Shown here one piece after another: positions 53,443 through 61,594 of a DNA stretch of 64,000 nt. The translations under genes and the position numbers were made by a program. The stretch's first letter is position 1. Every line of letters begins with the position of its first letter. The notes beneath the pieces are model-generated. The model was not told the origin of the DNA, did no database searches, and worked only from the letters and a program-made list of their open reading frames with translations. This DNA is from CAWKKW01 sp963850345 (GTDB taxonomy: Bacteria > Acidobacteriota > Terriglobia > Terriglobales > Acidobacteriaceae): contig CAWKKW010000008.1 in NCBI GenBank assembly GCA_963850345.1, positions 1-64,000 of the forward strand. Reading direction: 5' to 3'.

Positions 53443-54474
53443 TTACTTGGCCGCGAGTTCCTGCACCGCGTACCGTTTCGCCATTTCCTGGATCGAGATG
53501 GGCTGGTAGTCGCCGGCGTGGCCGGCCTGGCCGAACTGCACCATGCGCTCCGCAACCACCTTCTTCATCGCATCTCTGGCGGGCTTCATGTAGTCGCGCG
53601 GATCGAACTTCTCCGGCGTCTCGGCAAACACCTTGCGGATCGCGCCGGTGATGGCCAGCCGATTGTCCGTGTCCACGTTGATCTTGCGGACGCCATTCTT
53701 GATGCCCAGTTGAATCTCCTCAACCGGCACGCCCCACGTGGGCTTCAACTTGCCGCCGTACTGATTCACGACATCCTGCAGATCCTTGGGAACGCTGGAC
53801 GATCCGTGCATCACCAGGTGGGTCGTCGGTAACCGCTTGTGGATTTGAATGAGCAGATCCATCTTCAGAACGGAGCCATCGGGCTTCTTTGAGAACTTGT
53901 AGGCACCGTGACTGGTACCAATCGCCAGCGCCAATGCGTCAACCCCGGTGCGTTCCGCAAACTCCACTGCCTGGTCCGGATCGGTGACATGTTCAAGGCC
54001 CGAACCGCCGGCGCCGTGGCCATCTTCAATGCCACCCAGCACGCCGATTTCGCCTTCTACCGACACGCCTTTTTCGTGCGCGATCTCCACCACGCGGCGG
54101 GTTACCTCAACGTTCTCTTCAAAGCTCGTCGGCGTCTTGCCGTCCGTCTTGAGCGATCCGTCCATCATCACCGAGGTAAAGCCCAGGTCGATGGCTGACT
54201 TGCAGGTTTCGAAGCTGTTGCCGTGATCCAGGTGCATGACCAGCGGAATCTCAGGGTAGAGCTCCGCGGCTGCCAGCATCAGGTGGTAGAGGTAATTGTC
54301 CTGGGAGTAGGCGCGTGCCCCACGGCTCGCCTGGATGACGACCGGCGACTGGGTCTCGCGCGCAGCTTCCATGATGGCCTGGATCTGTTCCATGTTGTTT
54401 ACGTTGAAAGCGCCTACACCATATCCGCCTTGAGCTGCTTCATCGAGCAGTTGCCGCAGTGAAACCAGGGGCAT
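53443..54474 (-). CDS. fba: Class II fructose-bisphosphate aldolase
   Basis: 343 residues; AGGAG seven bases before the ATG at 54474. The zinc and substrate motifs of class II aldolases are present: GAFNVNNMEQIQAIMEAA, LVMHLDHGNSFETCKSAIDLGFTSVMMDGS, VEGEIGVLGGIEDG, AIGTSHGAYKF, HLVMHGSSSVP and KINVDTDNRLA. The length matches the longer CbbA/Fba-type subgroup. It cleaves fructose-1,6-bisphosphate in glycolysis and condenses trioses in gluconeogenesis. It is divergent from a class I tagatose-bisphosphate-type aldolase. Confidence 0.95.
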   Translation of the reverse strand: MPLVSLRQLLDEAAQGGYGVGAFNVNNMEQIQAIMEAARETQSPVVIQASRGARAYSQDNYLYHLMLAAAELYPEIPLVMHLDHGNSFETCKSAIDLGFTSVMMDGSLKTDGKTPTSFEENVEVTRRVVEIAHEKGVSVEGEIGVLGGIEDGHGAGGSGLEHVTDPDQAVEFAERTGVDALALAIGTSHGAYKFSKKPDGSVLKMDLLIQIHKRLPTTHLVMHGSSSVPKDLQDVVNQYGGKLKPTWGVPVEEIQLGIKNGVRKINVDTDNRLAITGAIRKVFAETPEKFDPRDYMKPARDAMKKVVAERMVQFGQAGHAGDYQPISIQEMAKRYAVQELAAK

Positions 54475-54636
54475 TGTCCGTCTCCTCAGAAAGTATTTCG
54501 CTCTTCAACGATACGTTTGACCAGCGCTGAGAGTATGTGAGCGCTGTCACCGTTCCTTCCACACCTCCTGCTCGATGACTTATACTGGCAGGGCACAGCC
54601 CCACTCGGAAATTCGATTCCCCTTAGGAGATTGCGT

Positions 54637-55644
54637 ATGCCGTTGACCCCCGGAAAGCTTGCTGGAATGCGTGCACTGTCCGACGCTCGTGGCGTGATTG
54701 CTGCCGCCGCTATGGACCAGCGTGGTTCGCTGAAGAAGTCGCTCGCCAAGGAAAAGGGCGTGTCTGACCTGCCCGATTCCGCGCTGGTAGAGTTCAAAGA
54801 ACTAGTGACACACGTGCTCACGCAGCATGCTTCGGCGATCCTGCTCGATCCCGAATTCGGGCTGCCCGCGGCCAAGCGGCGGAATGGCAAAGGCCTGCTG
54901 TTGGCCTATGAAAAGACCGGCTACGATGCGGCGACTCCGGGTCGTCTGCCTGATCTGCTCGACCTCTGGTCGGTGCGCCGCCTCAAAGAGGCAGGTGCAG
55001 ACGCCATCAAGATCCTGCTCTACTACACCCCGATGGAGAAGTCGCATATCAATGACCACAAGCAGGCCTGGGTGGAACGAATCGGCGACGAGTGCCTCGC
55101 CCATGACATCCCCTTCTTCCTCGAACTGGTTGGCTACGACGTGCACGGCGACGACGAGAAGAGCGTGGCCTTCGCCAAGAAGAAGCCCGAGATCGTCTCC
55201 GGGTCCATGTCTGAGTTCGGCAAGGCCCGCTACAACGTCGACGTGCTCAAGGTCGAGGTTCCGATCCAGATGGAGTTCGTCTCCGGCACCAAAGCCTTCA
55301 AAGGCGAGGCTGCTTACACACGCGCCGAGGCTCTCGAACATTTCCGCGATTCGGCTTCGGTGACCCACAAGCCCTTCATCTATCTCTCCGCCGGGGTCAG
55401 CAATCCCGTCTTCATCGAGACCCTGGAACTGGCAGTCGAGAGTGGCACCACCTTCAACGGTGTGCTCTGCGGACGCGCGACCTGGAAAGACGGAATCGCT
55501 GTCTACGCCAAGGAGGGCCCGAAGGCGTTCGAGGACTGGCTTAATACCAAGGGCGTAGAGAACATCAACAACGTGAACAAGGCTCTGGAACACGCCCACT
55601 CCTGGTTTGACAAGGAAGGCGTGAAAGCCGAAGCCCTCGTCTAA
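54637..55644 (+). CDS. Tagatose-1,6-bisphosphate aldolase-like (class I, LacD family)
   Basis: 335 residues from the ATG at 54637 (AGGAG seven bases upstream; an in-frame TTG at 54631 is worse placed). LacD features: LTPGKLAGMRALSDARGVIAAAAMDQRGSL, AILLDPEFGLPA, DAIKILLYYTP and DVLKVEVPIQMEF, where the Lys of LKVEVP is the Schiff-base residue, followed by PFIYLSAGVSN. LacD enzymes also accept fructose-1,6-bisphosphate. No lactose or tagatose genes surround it. Its position back to back with class II FBP aldolase suggests a second aldolase for central metabolism; that is inference. A good terminator follows. Confidence 0.92.
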   Translation: MPLTPGKLAGMRALSDARGVIAAAAMDQRGSLKKSLAKEKGVSDLPDSALVEFKELVTHVLTQHASAILLDPEFGLPAAKRRNGKGLLLAYEKTGYDAATPGRLPDLLDLWSVRRLKEAGADAIKILLYYTPMEKSHINDHKQAWVERIGDECLAHDIPFFLELVGYDVHGDDEKSVAFAKKKPEIVSGSMSEFGKARYNVDVLKVEVPIQMEFVSGTKAFKGEAAYTRAEALEHFRDSASVTHKPFIYLSAGVSNPVFIETLELAVESGTTFNGVLCGRATWKDGIAVYAKEGPKAFEDWLNTKGVENINNVNKALEHAHSWFDKEGVKAEALV

Positions 55645-55695
55645 GGACCTGCCTTCCGGGCAGACGTGCCTCCGGCACAAAAACTACAGCACCCG

Positions 55696-55725
55696 AAGCG
55701 CCGTGGCTCTCAAGCTGCGGCGCTT
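55696..55725 (+). terminator. Intrinsic terminator after the LacD-type aldolase
   Basis: AAGCGCCG (55696-55703) pairs with CGGCGCTT (55718-55725), followed by TTGCTTT. It sits 52 bp after the stop and before the padR operator. Confidence 0.7.
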
Positions 55726-55765
55726 TTGCTTTGCGCATGCCCGGGCGATCCCGAGAAATGATCTG

Positions 55766-55803
55766 ATATACCAGTTGCGGATATATATCCGTAAGTGGTA
55801 TAT
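55766..55803. promoter_or_regulatory. 38-bp palindromic operator upstream of padR
   Basis: ATATACCA (55766-55773), GGATATATATCC (55779-55790, centre at 55784.5) and TGGTATAT (55796-55803) are placed symmetrically; 17 of 19 base pairs match across the centre. It ends about 23 bp before the padR start, so a bound repressor would cover the promoter. AT-rich palindromes of this kind are typical PadR-family sites. Confidence 0.75.
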
Positions 55804-55826
55804 TGCTTCCAGATCAGGAGGACGTT

Positions 55827-56189
55827 TTGCCCAAGCAAACTCGATCCGCCGCAACTCCGGAAAGTCTTCTTCCCCTTACTGCAGCTGTCTTTTCCATCCT
55901 GCTTTCGCTGGCTGGTGGAGACAAACACGGCTACGCCATCATGAAAGAGGCCGCGAGCGATGTCGGCGGCGCGATCACGATGGGCCCGGGAACGCTGTAC
56001 GGCTCGCTTGATCGCATGGCCCAGAGCGGCCTGGTCGAAGAGACTGGCACCACCGACGACCAACGCCGGCGCTATTACCGCATCACCCCGTTTGGACGTC
56101 AGGTGCTGCGCGCTGAGACCTTGCGGCTCAAGCGTGCCTTGACCTCACTCTCCGGACGGCGGGTGTTTTCGGACGGAGGCGAAGCATGA
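55827..56189 (+). CDS. PadR-family transcriptional regulator
   Basis: 120 residues from TTG 55827, with AGGAGG five bases upstream; a TTG at 55803 would place the ribosome site inside the gene. The winged helix fits PadR: AAVFSILLSLAGGDKHGYAIMKEAASDVGGAITMGPGTLYGSLDRMAQSGLVEE, then DDQRRRYYRITPFGRQVLRAE. It has a short C-terminal helix, as in the small PadR-s2 type. Autoregulation through the 38-bp palindrome upstream is likely. The stop overlaps the next start (ATGA), tying it to a membrane protein. Confidence 0.92.
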   Translation: MPKQTRSAATPESLLPLTAAVFSILLSLAGGDKHGYAIMKEAASDVGGAITMGPGTLYGSLDRMAQSGLVEETGTTDDQRRRYYRITPFGRQVLRAETLRLKRALTSLSGRRVFSDGGEA

Positions 56190-56992
56190 AGACCCTCCCT
56201 CCGAAAGCATCCAATCACTGGCTGGAGCGTCTTTACCGGCTCAGCCTCCGGTTCTATCCGCGACCATTTCGTGCCACTCACGGCGGCGCCATGCTGCAAA
56301 CCGTGCGGGACGCGCTCCAGGATCCCGCAACCAACAGGCTGCAGCTCTGCGTGAATCTGCTGATCGATCTACTGCAATCGGCGCCGAAGGAGCGCTATGC
56401 CATGCTTCAGGAAATGCTGGGAAGACGCATTTTGCTTTTCAACGCGGCCATCTTAGCCGTGATCTGCACGGTGCTTGCACTCGCCATCAGTGCAAGCATC
56501 CAGCAGGTGCAGCGGCAGGATGCCAACGATCCTCAGATTCAGATGGTGCGCGACGCCTCGTCGCTCCTGGAGCACGGCGCGACGTTCGATGCGGCGCTCC
56601 CTGCCAACCGCGTAGATGCCGCGTCCAGCCTGACGCCATTTCTGATCATCTACGATGATGCGGGCAAGCCGGTCGCGTCCTCAGCAAGCCTGGATGGCCA
56701 AGTGCCCGCGCCTCCTCCGGGCGTCTTCGAGTATGTTCGTCAACACACCGAGGACTGGATCACCTGGCAGCCCCGTCCTGGCGTGCGGCTTGCCTCGATC
56801 GTCAAGCGTGTCGCCGGCCCACATCCCGGATTCGTACTCGCCGCGCGATCTTTGCAGCAGGTGGAGGCACGTAAGCATGTGGTCGGCAACCTCATGACCC
56901 TCGGGTGGGCCGTGACCATGGCTCTGCTGTTCGCGGGCACAGGATTTTTGATGTGGACCACTCGCCGGGATGAAACGAACGGCGTTGCCTGA
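56186..56992 (+). CDS. Two-helix membrane protein coupled to PadR, unknown function
   Basis: 268 residues. The cytoplasmic N-terminus (about 1-80; LERLYRLSLRFYPRPFRATHGGAMLQTVRDAL) resembles the prefix found ahead of permeases in PadR-linked ABC systems, but no permease follows. Two helices (ILLFNAAILAVICTVLALAISA and VVGNLMTLGWAVTMALLFAGTGFLMW) enclose a periplasmic domain of about 130 residues (LIIYDDAGKPVASSASLDGQVPAPPPGVFEYV...). That fold looks like a sensor (PAS/Cache-like) module of truncated histidine kinases. It is translated by overlap with padR. Function unknown; a signal-sensing partner is possible. Confidence 0.7.
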   Translation: MKTLPPKASNHWLERLYRLSLRFYPRPFRATHGGAMLQTVRDALQDPATNRLQLCVNLLIDLLQSAPKERYAMLQEMLGRRILLFNAAILAVICTVLALAISASIQQVQRQDANDPQIQMVRDASSLLEHGATFDAALPANRVDAASSLTPFLIIYDDAGKPVASSASLDGQVPAPPPGVFEYVRQHTEDWITWQPRPGVRLASIVKRVAGPHPGFVLAARSLQQVEARKHVVGNLMTLGWAVTMALLFAGTGFLMWTTRRDETNGVA

Positions 56993-57094
56993 ACTCTCTG
57001 GTTCTCTTAGACGTACGCTCACGCTCTCCTGAGGCGACCAACGGGAGCAGTCCACGAATGGCGGCGAAGCCGCGTCTGCCTGGACGGCAGGTCC

Positions 57095-58654
57095 TCACTC
57101 CCATTCGATGGTGCCGGGGGGCTTGGAGGTGATGTCGTAGACCACGCGGTTGATTCCCCGCACTTCGTTGACGATGCGGCCGGAGATCTTCTTCAACACT
57201 TCGTACGGCAGCGGCACCCAGTCGGCGGTCATGCCGTCTTCAGAATGCACGGCGCGGATGGCGCAGGTGTAAGCGTACGTTCGTTGATCGCCCATCACGC
57301 CGACACTTTTCACCGGCAGCAGCACGGCGAACGATTGCCAAATTTGTTGATACAAACCCGCGGCTTTGATTTCTGTCACGACGATGTCGTCGGCTTCCTG
57401 TAAGAGCGCGACGCGCTCCGGCGTCACTTCGCCGAGAATACGCACTGCCAGCCCCGGGCCGGGGAACGGCTGTCGCTGAAGGATGTCGTCGGGCATGTGA
57501 AGATCGCGGCCGATACGCCGGACTTCATCTTTGAAGAGATCGCGCAGCGGCTCGATCAACTTCAGCTTCATGGTCTCCGGCAGGCCACCCACGTTGTGAT
57601 GACTCTTGATGGTCTGCGAAGGCCCTTTCACCGACGACGACTCGATCACATCGGGATACAGTGTTCCCTGCACCAGGAAGGCGACCTCGCGGCCATCGTC
57701 ACCGAGCTGCTGGAGAATGCGGCTGGCCTCGTCGTCGAAGACTTCGATGAATTCGTTGCCGATGATCTTGCGCTTGGTTTCGGGATCGGTCACGCCCGCC
57801 AGCTTAGAGAGAAATCGTCCGCTGGCATCCACCGCAACCAGGTTCAGTCCCAACTTTTCGCGCATGTTCTCCTGTACCTTGAAGAACTCATTGCGCCGCA
57901 AGACGCCATTATTTACGAAGACGCAGGTGAGGCGATCGCCGATCGCGCGGTGCACGAGCACAGCGGCTACCGAAGAATCGACGCCTCCCGAGAGCGCGCA
58001 GATCGCGTGATGGTCGCCAACTTTTTCGCGAATCGCTTCGACTGTGGACTGGATGAAGTGTTCGGGCGTCCAGTCTGCCTTGGCGTTGCAAATACGGAAG
58101 AGGAAGTTGCGCAGCAGCTCGGTTCCGTTCGCGGTGTGCCGCACCTCTGGGTGAAACTGCACCGCCCAGATGCGACGCTCTGGATTTGCAATGCCGGCGA
58201 CCGCATTCGATGTCTTGGCCGTGAGATGAAATCCCTCGGGCAATTCAAGCGCTTCATCCCCGTGCGACATCCACACCGGCAAAGTCTTCGGCAGGTCGGT
58301 GAAGAGCGGCGTGTCGGCGATCAGCGAAACTTCAGCGTGCCCGTATTCACGCTTGTCCGCGGAGCGGACCTTTCCGCCGAGATGATGGGTGATGAACTGC
58401 AATCCGTAGCAGATGCCAAGAACTGGGAGCCCAAGCGAAAGCACGCGCGGATCGGCGGGCGGCGCGTCGGAGTCATAGACGGAAGAAGGGCCGCCGGACA
58501 GGATGATGCCCATTGGCTTTTGTGCCTGAATCTCTTCAAGACTCGCGGTGCAGGGCAGGACAACCGAAAAAACATTCTGTTCGCGGATGCGGCGGGCAAT
58601 CAGCTGCGTGTATTGCGAGCCGAAGTCGAGAATGACGATCGAGGAAGTGTCCAC
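57095..58654 (-). CDS. guaA: GMP synthase (glutamine-hydrolysing)
   Basis: 519 residues, GTG start at 58654. The class I glutaminase domain has IVILDFGSQYTQLIARRIRE, GIILSGGPSSVYD, the nucleophile Cys in VLGICYGLQ, and His/Glu in WAVQFHPEVRHT. The ATP pyrophosphatase domain has AICALSGGVDSSVAAVLVHRAIG; the dimerisation domain ends GINRVVYDITSKPPGTIEWE. It converts XMP to GMP. Length and motifs are complete. A perfect palindrome overlaps the start codon. Confidence 0.97.
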   Translation of the reverse strand: MDTSSIVILDFGSQYTQLIARRIREQNVFSVVLPCTASLEEIQAQKPMGIILSGGPSSVYDSDAPPADPRVLSLGLPVLGICYGLQFITHHLGGKVRSADKREYGHAEVSLIADTPLFTDLPKTLPVWMSHGDEALELPEGFHLTAKTSNAVAGIANPERRIWAVQFHPEVRHTANGTELLRNFLFRICNAKADWTPEHFIQSTVEAIREKVGDHHAICALSGGVDSSVAAVLVHRAIGDRLTCVFVNNGVLRRNEFFKVQENMREKLGLNLVAVDASGRFLSKLAGVTDPETKRKIIGNEFIEVFDDEASRILQQLGDDGREVAFLVQGTLYPDVIESSSVKGPSQTIKSHHNVGGLPETMKLKLIEPLRDLFKDEVRRIGRDLHMPDDILQRQPFPGPGLAVRILGEVTPERVALLQEADDIVVTEIKAAGLYQQIWQSFAVLLPVKSVGVMGDQRTYAYTCAIRAVHSEDGMTADWVPLPYEVLKKISGRIVNEVRGINRVVYDITSKPPGTIEWE

Positions 58655-58666
58655 AGACTAGTCTGT
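58653..58666. promoter_or_regulatory. Palindrome ACAGACTAGTCTGT at the guaA start
   Basis: A perfect 14-bp palindrome overlapping the GTG start codon and the ribosome-binding region of guaA. In the message it could form a 5-bp hairpin that hides the start, or be a protein site. No classical ribosome site is seen otherwise. Confidence 0.4.
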
Positions 58667-58771
58667 CAGGCTCCGCCTCTGGAGGCAACCCCTGGATCGC
58701 TGCCGCGTGTTGGCTGCAAGCGACCGCGAGCTTCTCCAGCGTCTCTTAACTTCGACTCGCAATCGTAGTGC

Positions 58772-61354
58772 TTACTCGATCGCAGCCTTTGCGCTTGCCT
58801 CCGAGATGGTCAATGTTCCCTTCAGCTCAGGATCAGCAGACGACTGCCCCACCAGTACCGTGAACTCGCCCGGTGCGATATGCCAGCCCTTCGCTTCGGT
58901 GTCATAGTATGCGAACGAACGTCCATCGAGCGGAACAGTGACGTGGCGCTTCTCGCCGGGTTTGAGCATGACCTTCTCGAAGCCTTTCAACTCCTTGGCA
59001 GGCCGAGGGACGCTTGCGTGCGTATCGGCAACGTAAACCTGAGCAACCGTTGCGCCCGCGCGGCTTCCCGTATTGGTCACGTCGAAGGCGACCGAGTAAT
59101 GCGGCCCGGTGCCGCTCTTGTCCGGACTTACGCTTAAGTTGGACAGTTTGAAGGTGGTGTACGAGAGGCCATAGCCAAACGGGAACAGCGGCTTGGTGCC
59201 GTTCTTCTCGTAGCCGCGATAGCCGACAAAGATGCCTTCCTTGTAGTTGACCTGAATGCTGTTGTCGTTCTCCGGGTAGTAGTTCGGCGTTGTGGGATTG
59301 TCTTCGATCTTGCGCTCGAAGGTGGCGGGCAGATGACCTGACGGGTTTACCGCGCCAAAGAGAATCTCCGCGAGCGCCGTGCCCCCCTGTTCGCCGGGAT
59401 ACCACATCGCGATGTAGCCGGGCACCTGGTCAATCCAGGTGGATGAGTCGACGTTGCCCCCTGAGGTCAAGGCGACCACGGTCTTCTTGTTGGCAGCCGC
59501 GAGTTCGCGGATCAGCGCGTCCTGCCCGATGGGAAGATCAAAGGTCCGGTCTCCGCCTTCCGATTCGCTGTCGTCGGCATATCCAGCGGCAATCACCACC
59601 ACGTCCGCCTTTGCGGCGAGCGCCTTGGCGTTGTCCGATACGAGTTTTGCCTGATCAGCAATCGCCAGGCGGAGGCGTCCGCCGAAGGGTGAGTCCTGAT
59701 AATCCTCGACGACTACTTTATGCGGGCCGGCTGAGAGCTGCAGGGTGGTGTGCGGCTGAAAGGCACGGACAAACTTCCAGTCATCGAAGAGGAGCTTGTC
59801 GTCGAGATACATACGATTGCCGCCACCCTCACCTGAACCCTGCAACGCAATCTCGTAGGTGCCGGCATGATCGGCGATGTAGTAGGCGGTCCAACGGCGG
59901 GACTTCTGCGTCTTCGCGCCGGACGCGAACAGCGCCATCGCAGTCGCAGGATCGTCCATCAGGGATTCCCAACCCACGCCTGCGGTATTGATCGAGTGCT
60001 GATTCTTTGTCGCGTCGGGAGTTCCGGAGAGATTGGGATTGTTGAAGTATTCCACCTTCACTCCCTTGTCGCCTCCGCTTGCTTCGGTCATGAACTCCGT
60101 ATCGCGCGCCAGATCCTGCACTGGAGGTACGCCTCGATCGTAATAAATCGTTGCTCCCTGCCCCACGTGAGTTCCGAGCCCTTCAAGAACACTCACCATG
60201 TGAAATGGCTTCACCCCAGCGCTGCCGCCGCCAACCGGTACACCTGGGTACGCATCCGGCCCCACAACCAGGATCGACTTGATCGCGTTCTTGTCGAGCG
60301 GCAGGAGCTTGCCGTCATTCTTGAGCAACACCATGCTTTCGCGAGCCGCGTCGAGGGCTACCGACTGATCAGCAATGCTGTAGGTGGAGAGCGATGCATC
60401 CCGCTGTTCATGATCGAGCCAGCCGAAGCGGCCTGCTGTGTTCAAAATGCGCTTGATCTTCTCGTCGATGACTTCCTGCTTGACGCGCCCGTCCTGCACC
60501 GCAGGCAGCAGGTTCTTGCGGTTCATGAATGCGCCGGTGGGCATCTCCAGATCAAGGCCGCCGTTTGCCGCGGCCACGCCGTCATAGGTTGCCACCCAGT
60601 CGGACATCATCACGCCGTTGAAGCCCCACTGCTTGCGAGCGATATCGGTGTTGAAATAGCCGTTCTGCGTCATGTGCTGGCCGTTGGTCAGGTTGTAGGA
60701 GTCCATGATGGCGCCGACGTGACCGCGTTTTACCGCTGCTTCAAACGCAGGCAGGTAGATTTCGCGCATGGTCCGTTCATCGATGATGGAGTCCGAGTCA
60801 TGGCGCAAGTATTCGGAGTTGTTGCCCATGAAGTGCTTCACGGTCGCGCTGACACCTTGCTGCTGCATCCCCGTGATGTAGCCGGTGGCAATAGCGCCGG
60901 AGAGAAAGGGGTCTTCGCCGAAGTATTCGAAGTTGCGGCCGTTTTTCGGGGAGCGGTAGATATTCACGCCCGGGCCGAGCATATAGTGAATGCCGCGGGC
61001 ACGTGCGTCCTTGCCGATGCCGGCGCCCAGTTTCGCGGCCAGGTCGCGATTCCACGACGCTGCCAACCCGATGCCGGCGGCATAGGTCGTCGATGGAAAT
61101 CCCAGATTACTGCGAACTCCGTACGGTCCATCCGACATTTCAAAGGAGGGCAAATTTATCTTGGGCATTGCGCGCACGGCAAAGCCGGTGCCGCCGATGT
61201 AGTCGATCTTCTCTTCAAGGGTCATCTTGCCGACGATGGCATCGACACGCGACGCAATCGCGGCGCTATCAGAGGATGGCCCGGTTTGCGCGAACGAGGA
61301 AGCGACGCTGAGTAAGAACACTCCGAGCAGGAGTGCGGACTTCTTTAGACGCAT
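58772..61354 (-). CDS. Secreted GH3 beta-glucosidase with PA14 insertion
   Basis: 860 residues from the ATG at 61354 (AAAGGAAA upstream). Signal peptide KKSALLLGVFLLSVASSFAQ. The GH3 N-domain has PYGVRSNLGFPSTTYAAGIGLAASWN, ARGIHYMLGPGVNIYRSPKNGRNFEYFGEDP, VKHFMGNNSE and GVMMSDWVATYDG, whose Asp is the nucleophile. The second domain is interrupted by a PA14 module (about 440-590; VEYFNNPNLSGTPD...WTAYYIADHAGTYEIALQG), which in related enzymes shapes the substrate pocket. A C-terminal fibronectin-III-like domain (VAFDVTNTGSRAGATVAQVYV) follows. It likely releases glucose or other beta-linked sugars from plant oligosaccharides. Confidence 0.93.
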   Translation of the reverse strand: MRLKKSALLLGVFLLSVASSFAQTGPSSDSAAIASRVDAIVGKMTLEEKIDYIGGTGFAVRAMPKINLPSFEMSDGPYGVRSNLGFPSTTYAAGIGLAASWNRDLAAKLGAGIGKDARARGIHYMLGPGVNIYRSPKNGRNFEYFGEDPFLSGAIATGYITGMQQQGVSATVKHFMGNNSEYLRHDSDSIIDERTMREIYLPAFEAAVKRGHVGAIMDSYNLTNGQHMTQNGYFNTDIARKQWGFNGVMMSDWVATYDGVAAANGGLDLEMPTGAFMNRKNLLPAVQDGRVKQEVIDEKIKRILNTAGRFGWLDHEQRDASLSTYSIADQSVALDAARESMVLLKNDGKLLPLDKNAIKSILVVGPDAYPGVPVGGGSAGVKPFHMVSVLEGLGTHVGQGATIYYDRGVPPVQDLARDTEFMTEASGGDKGVKVEYFNNPNLSGTPDATKNQHSINTAGVGWESLMDDPATAMALFASGAKTQKSRRWTAYYIADHAGTYEIALQGSGEGGGNRMYLDDKLLFDDWKFVRAFQPHTTLQLSAGPHKVVVEDYQDSPFGGRLRLAIADQAKLVSDNAKALAAKADVVVIAAGYADDSESEGGDRTFDLPIGQDALIRELAAANKKTVVALTSGGNVDSSTWIDQVPGYIAMWYPGEQGGTALAEILFGAVNPSGHLPATFERKIEDNPTTPNYYPENDNSIQVNYKEGIFVGYRGYEKNGTKPLFPFGYGLSYTTFKLSNLSVSPDKSGTGPHYSVAFDVTNTGSRAGATVAQVYVADTHASVPRPAKELKGFEKVMLKPGEKRHVTVPLDGRSFAYYDTEAKGWHIAPGEFTVLVGQSSADPELKGTLTISEASAKAAIE

Positions 61355-61594
61355 ATGTGAGTTTCCTTTCGTGCTGGCCTGCCAAAACGGTGCCGCTTCG
61401 CTTATATAAACCCTTGTCAAACGCGGCATGGTCACCATACAGAGGAAAGCGCATCCCCGTAAATGATGGATGACCCGGATGGGGCAAATCGCCGCACGTT
61501 TGTCTCATCCTGGGAAAGTGTGTCGAGCGATTTCGTTTGCAAAGAGGAAGCGCCGCCGCGAGCTTCCCCCATGCCGTGCGACTTTGTTACACAC

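Noticed and set aside
57497..58768. A 423-codon open frame on the plus strand opposite guaA
   Set aside because: It lies wholly antisense to a complete, unmistakable GMP synthase; composition is that of a reverse-frame reading and no family pattern appears.
59867..61315. A 482-codon open frame opposite the GH3 gene
   Set aside because: Antisense shadow of a full-length GH3 enzyme in GC-rich DNA; no ribosome site or domain.
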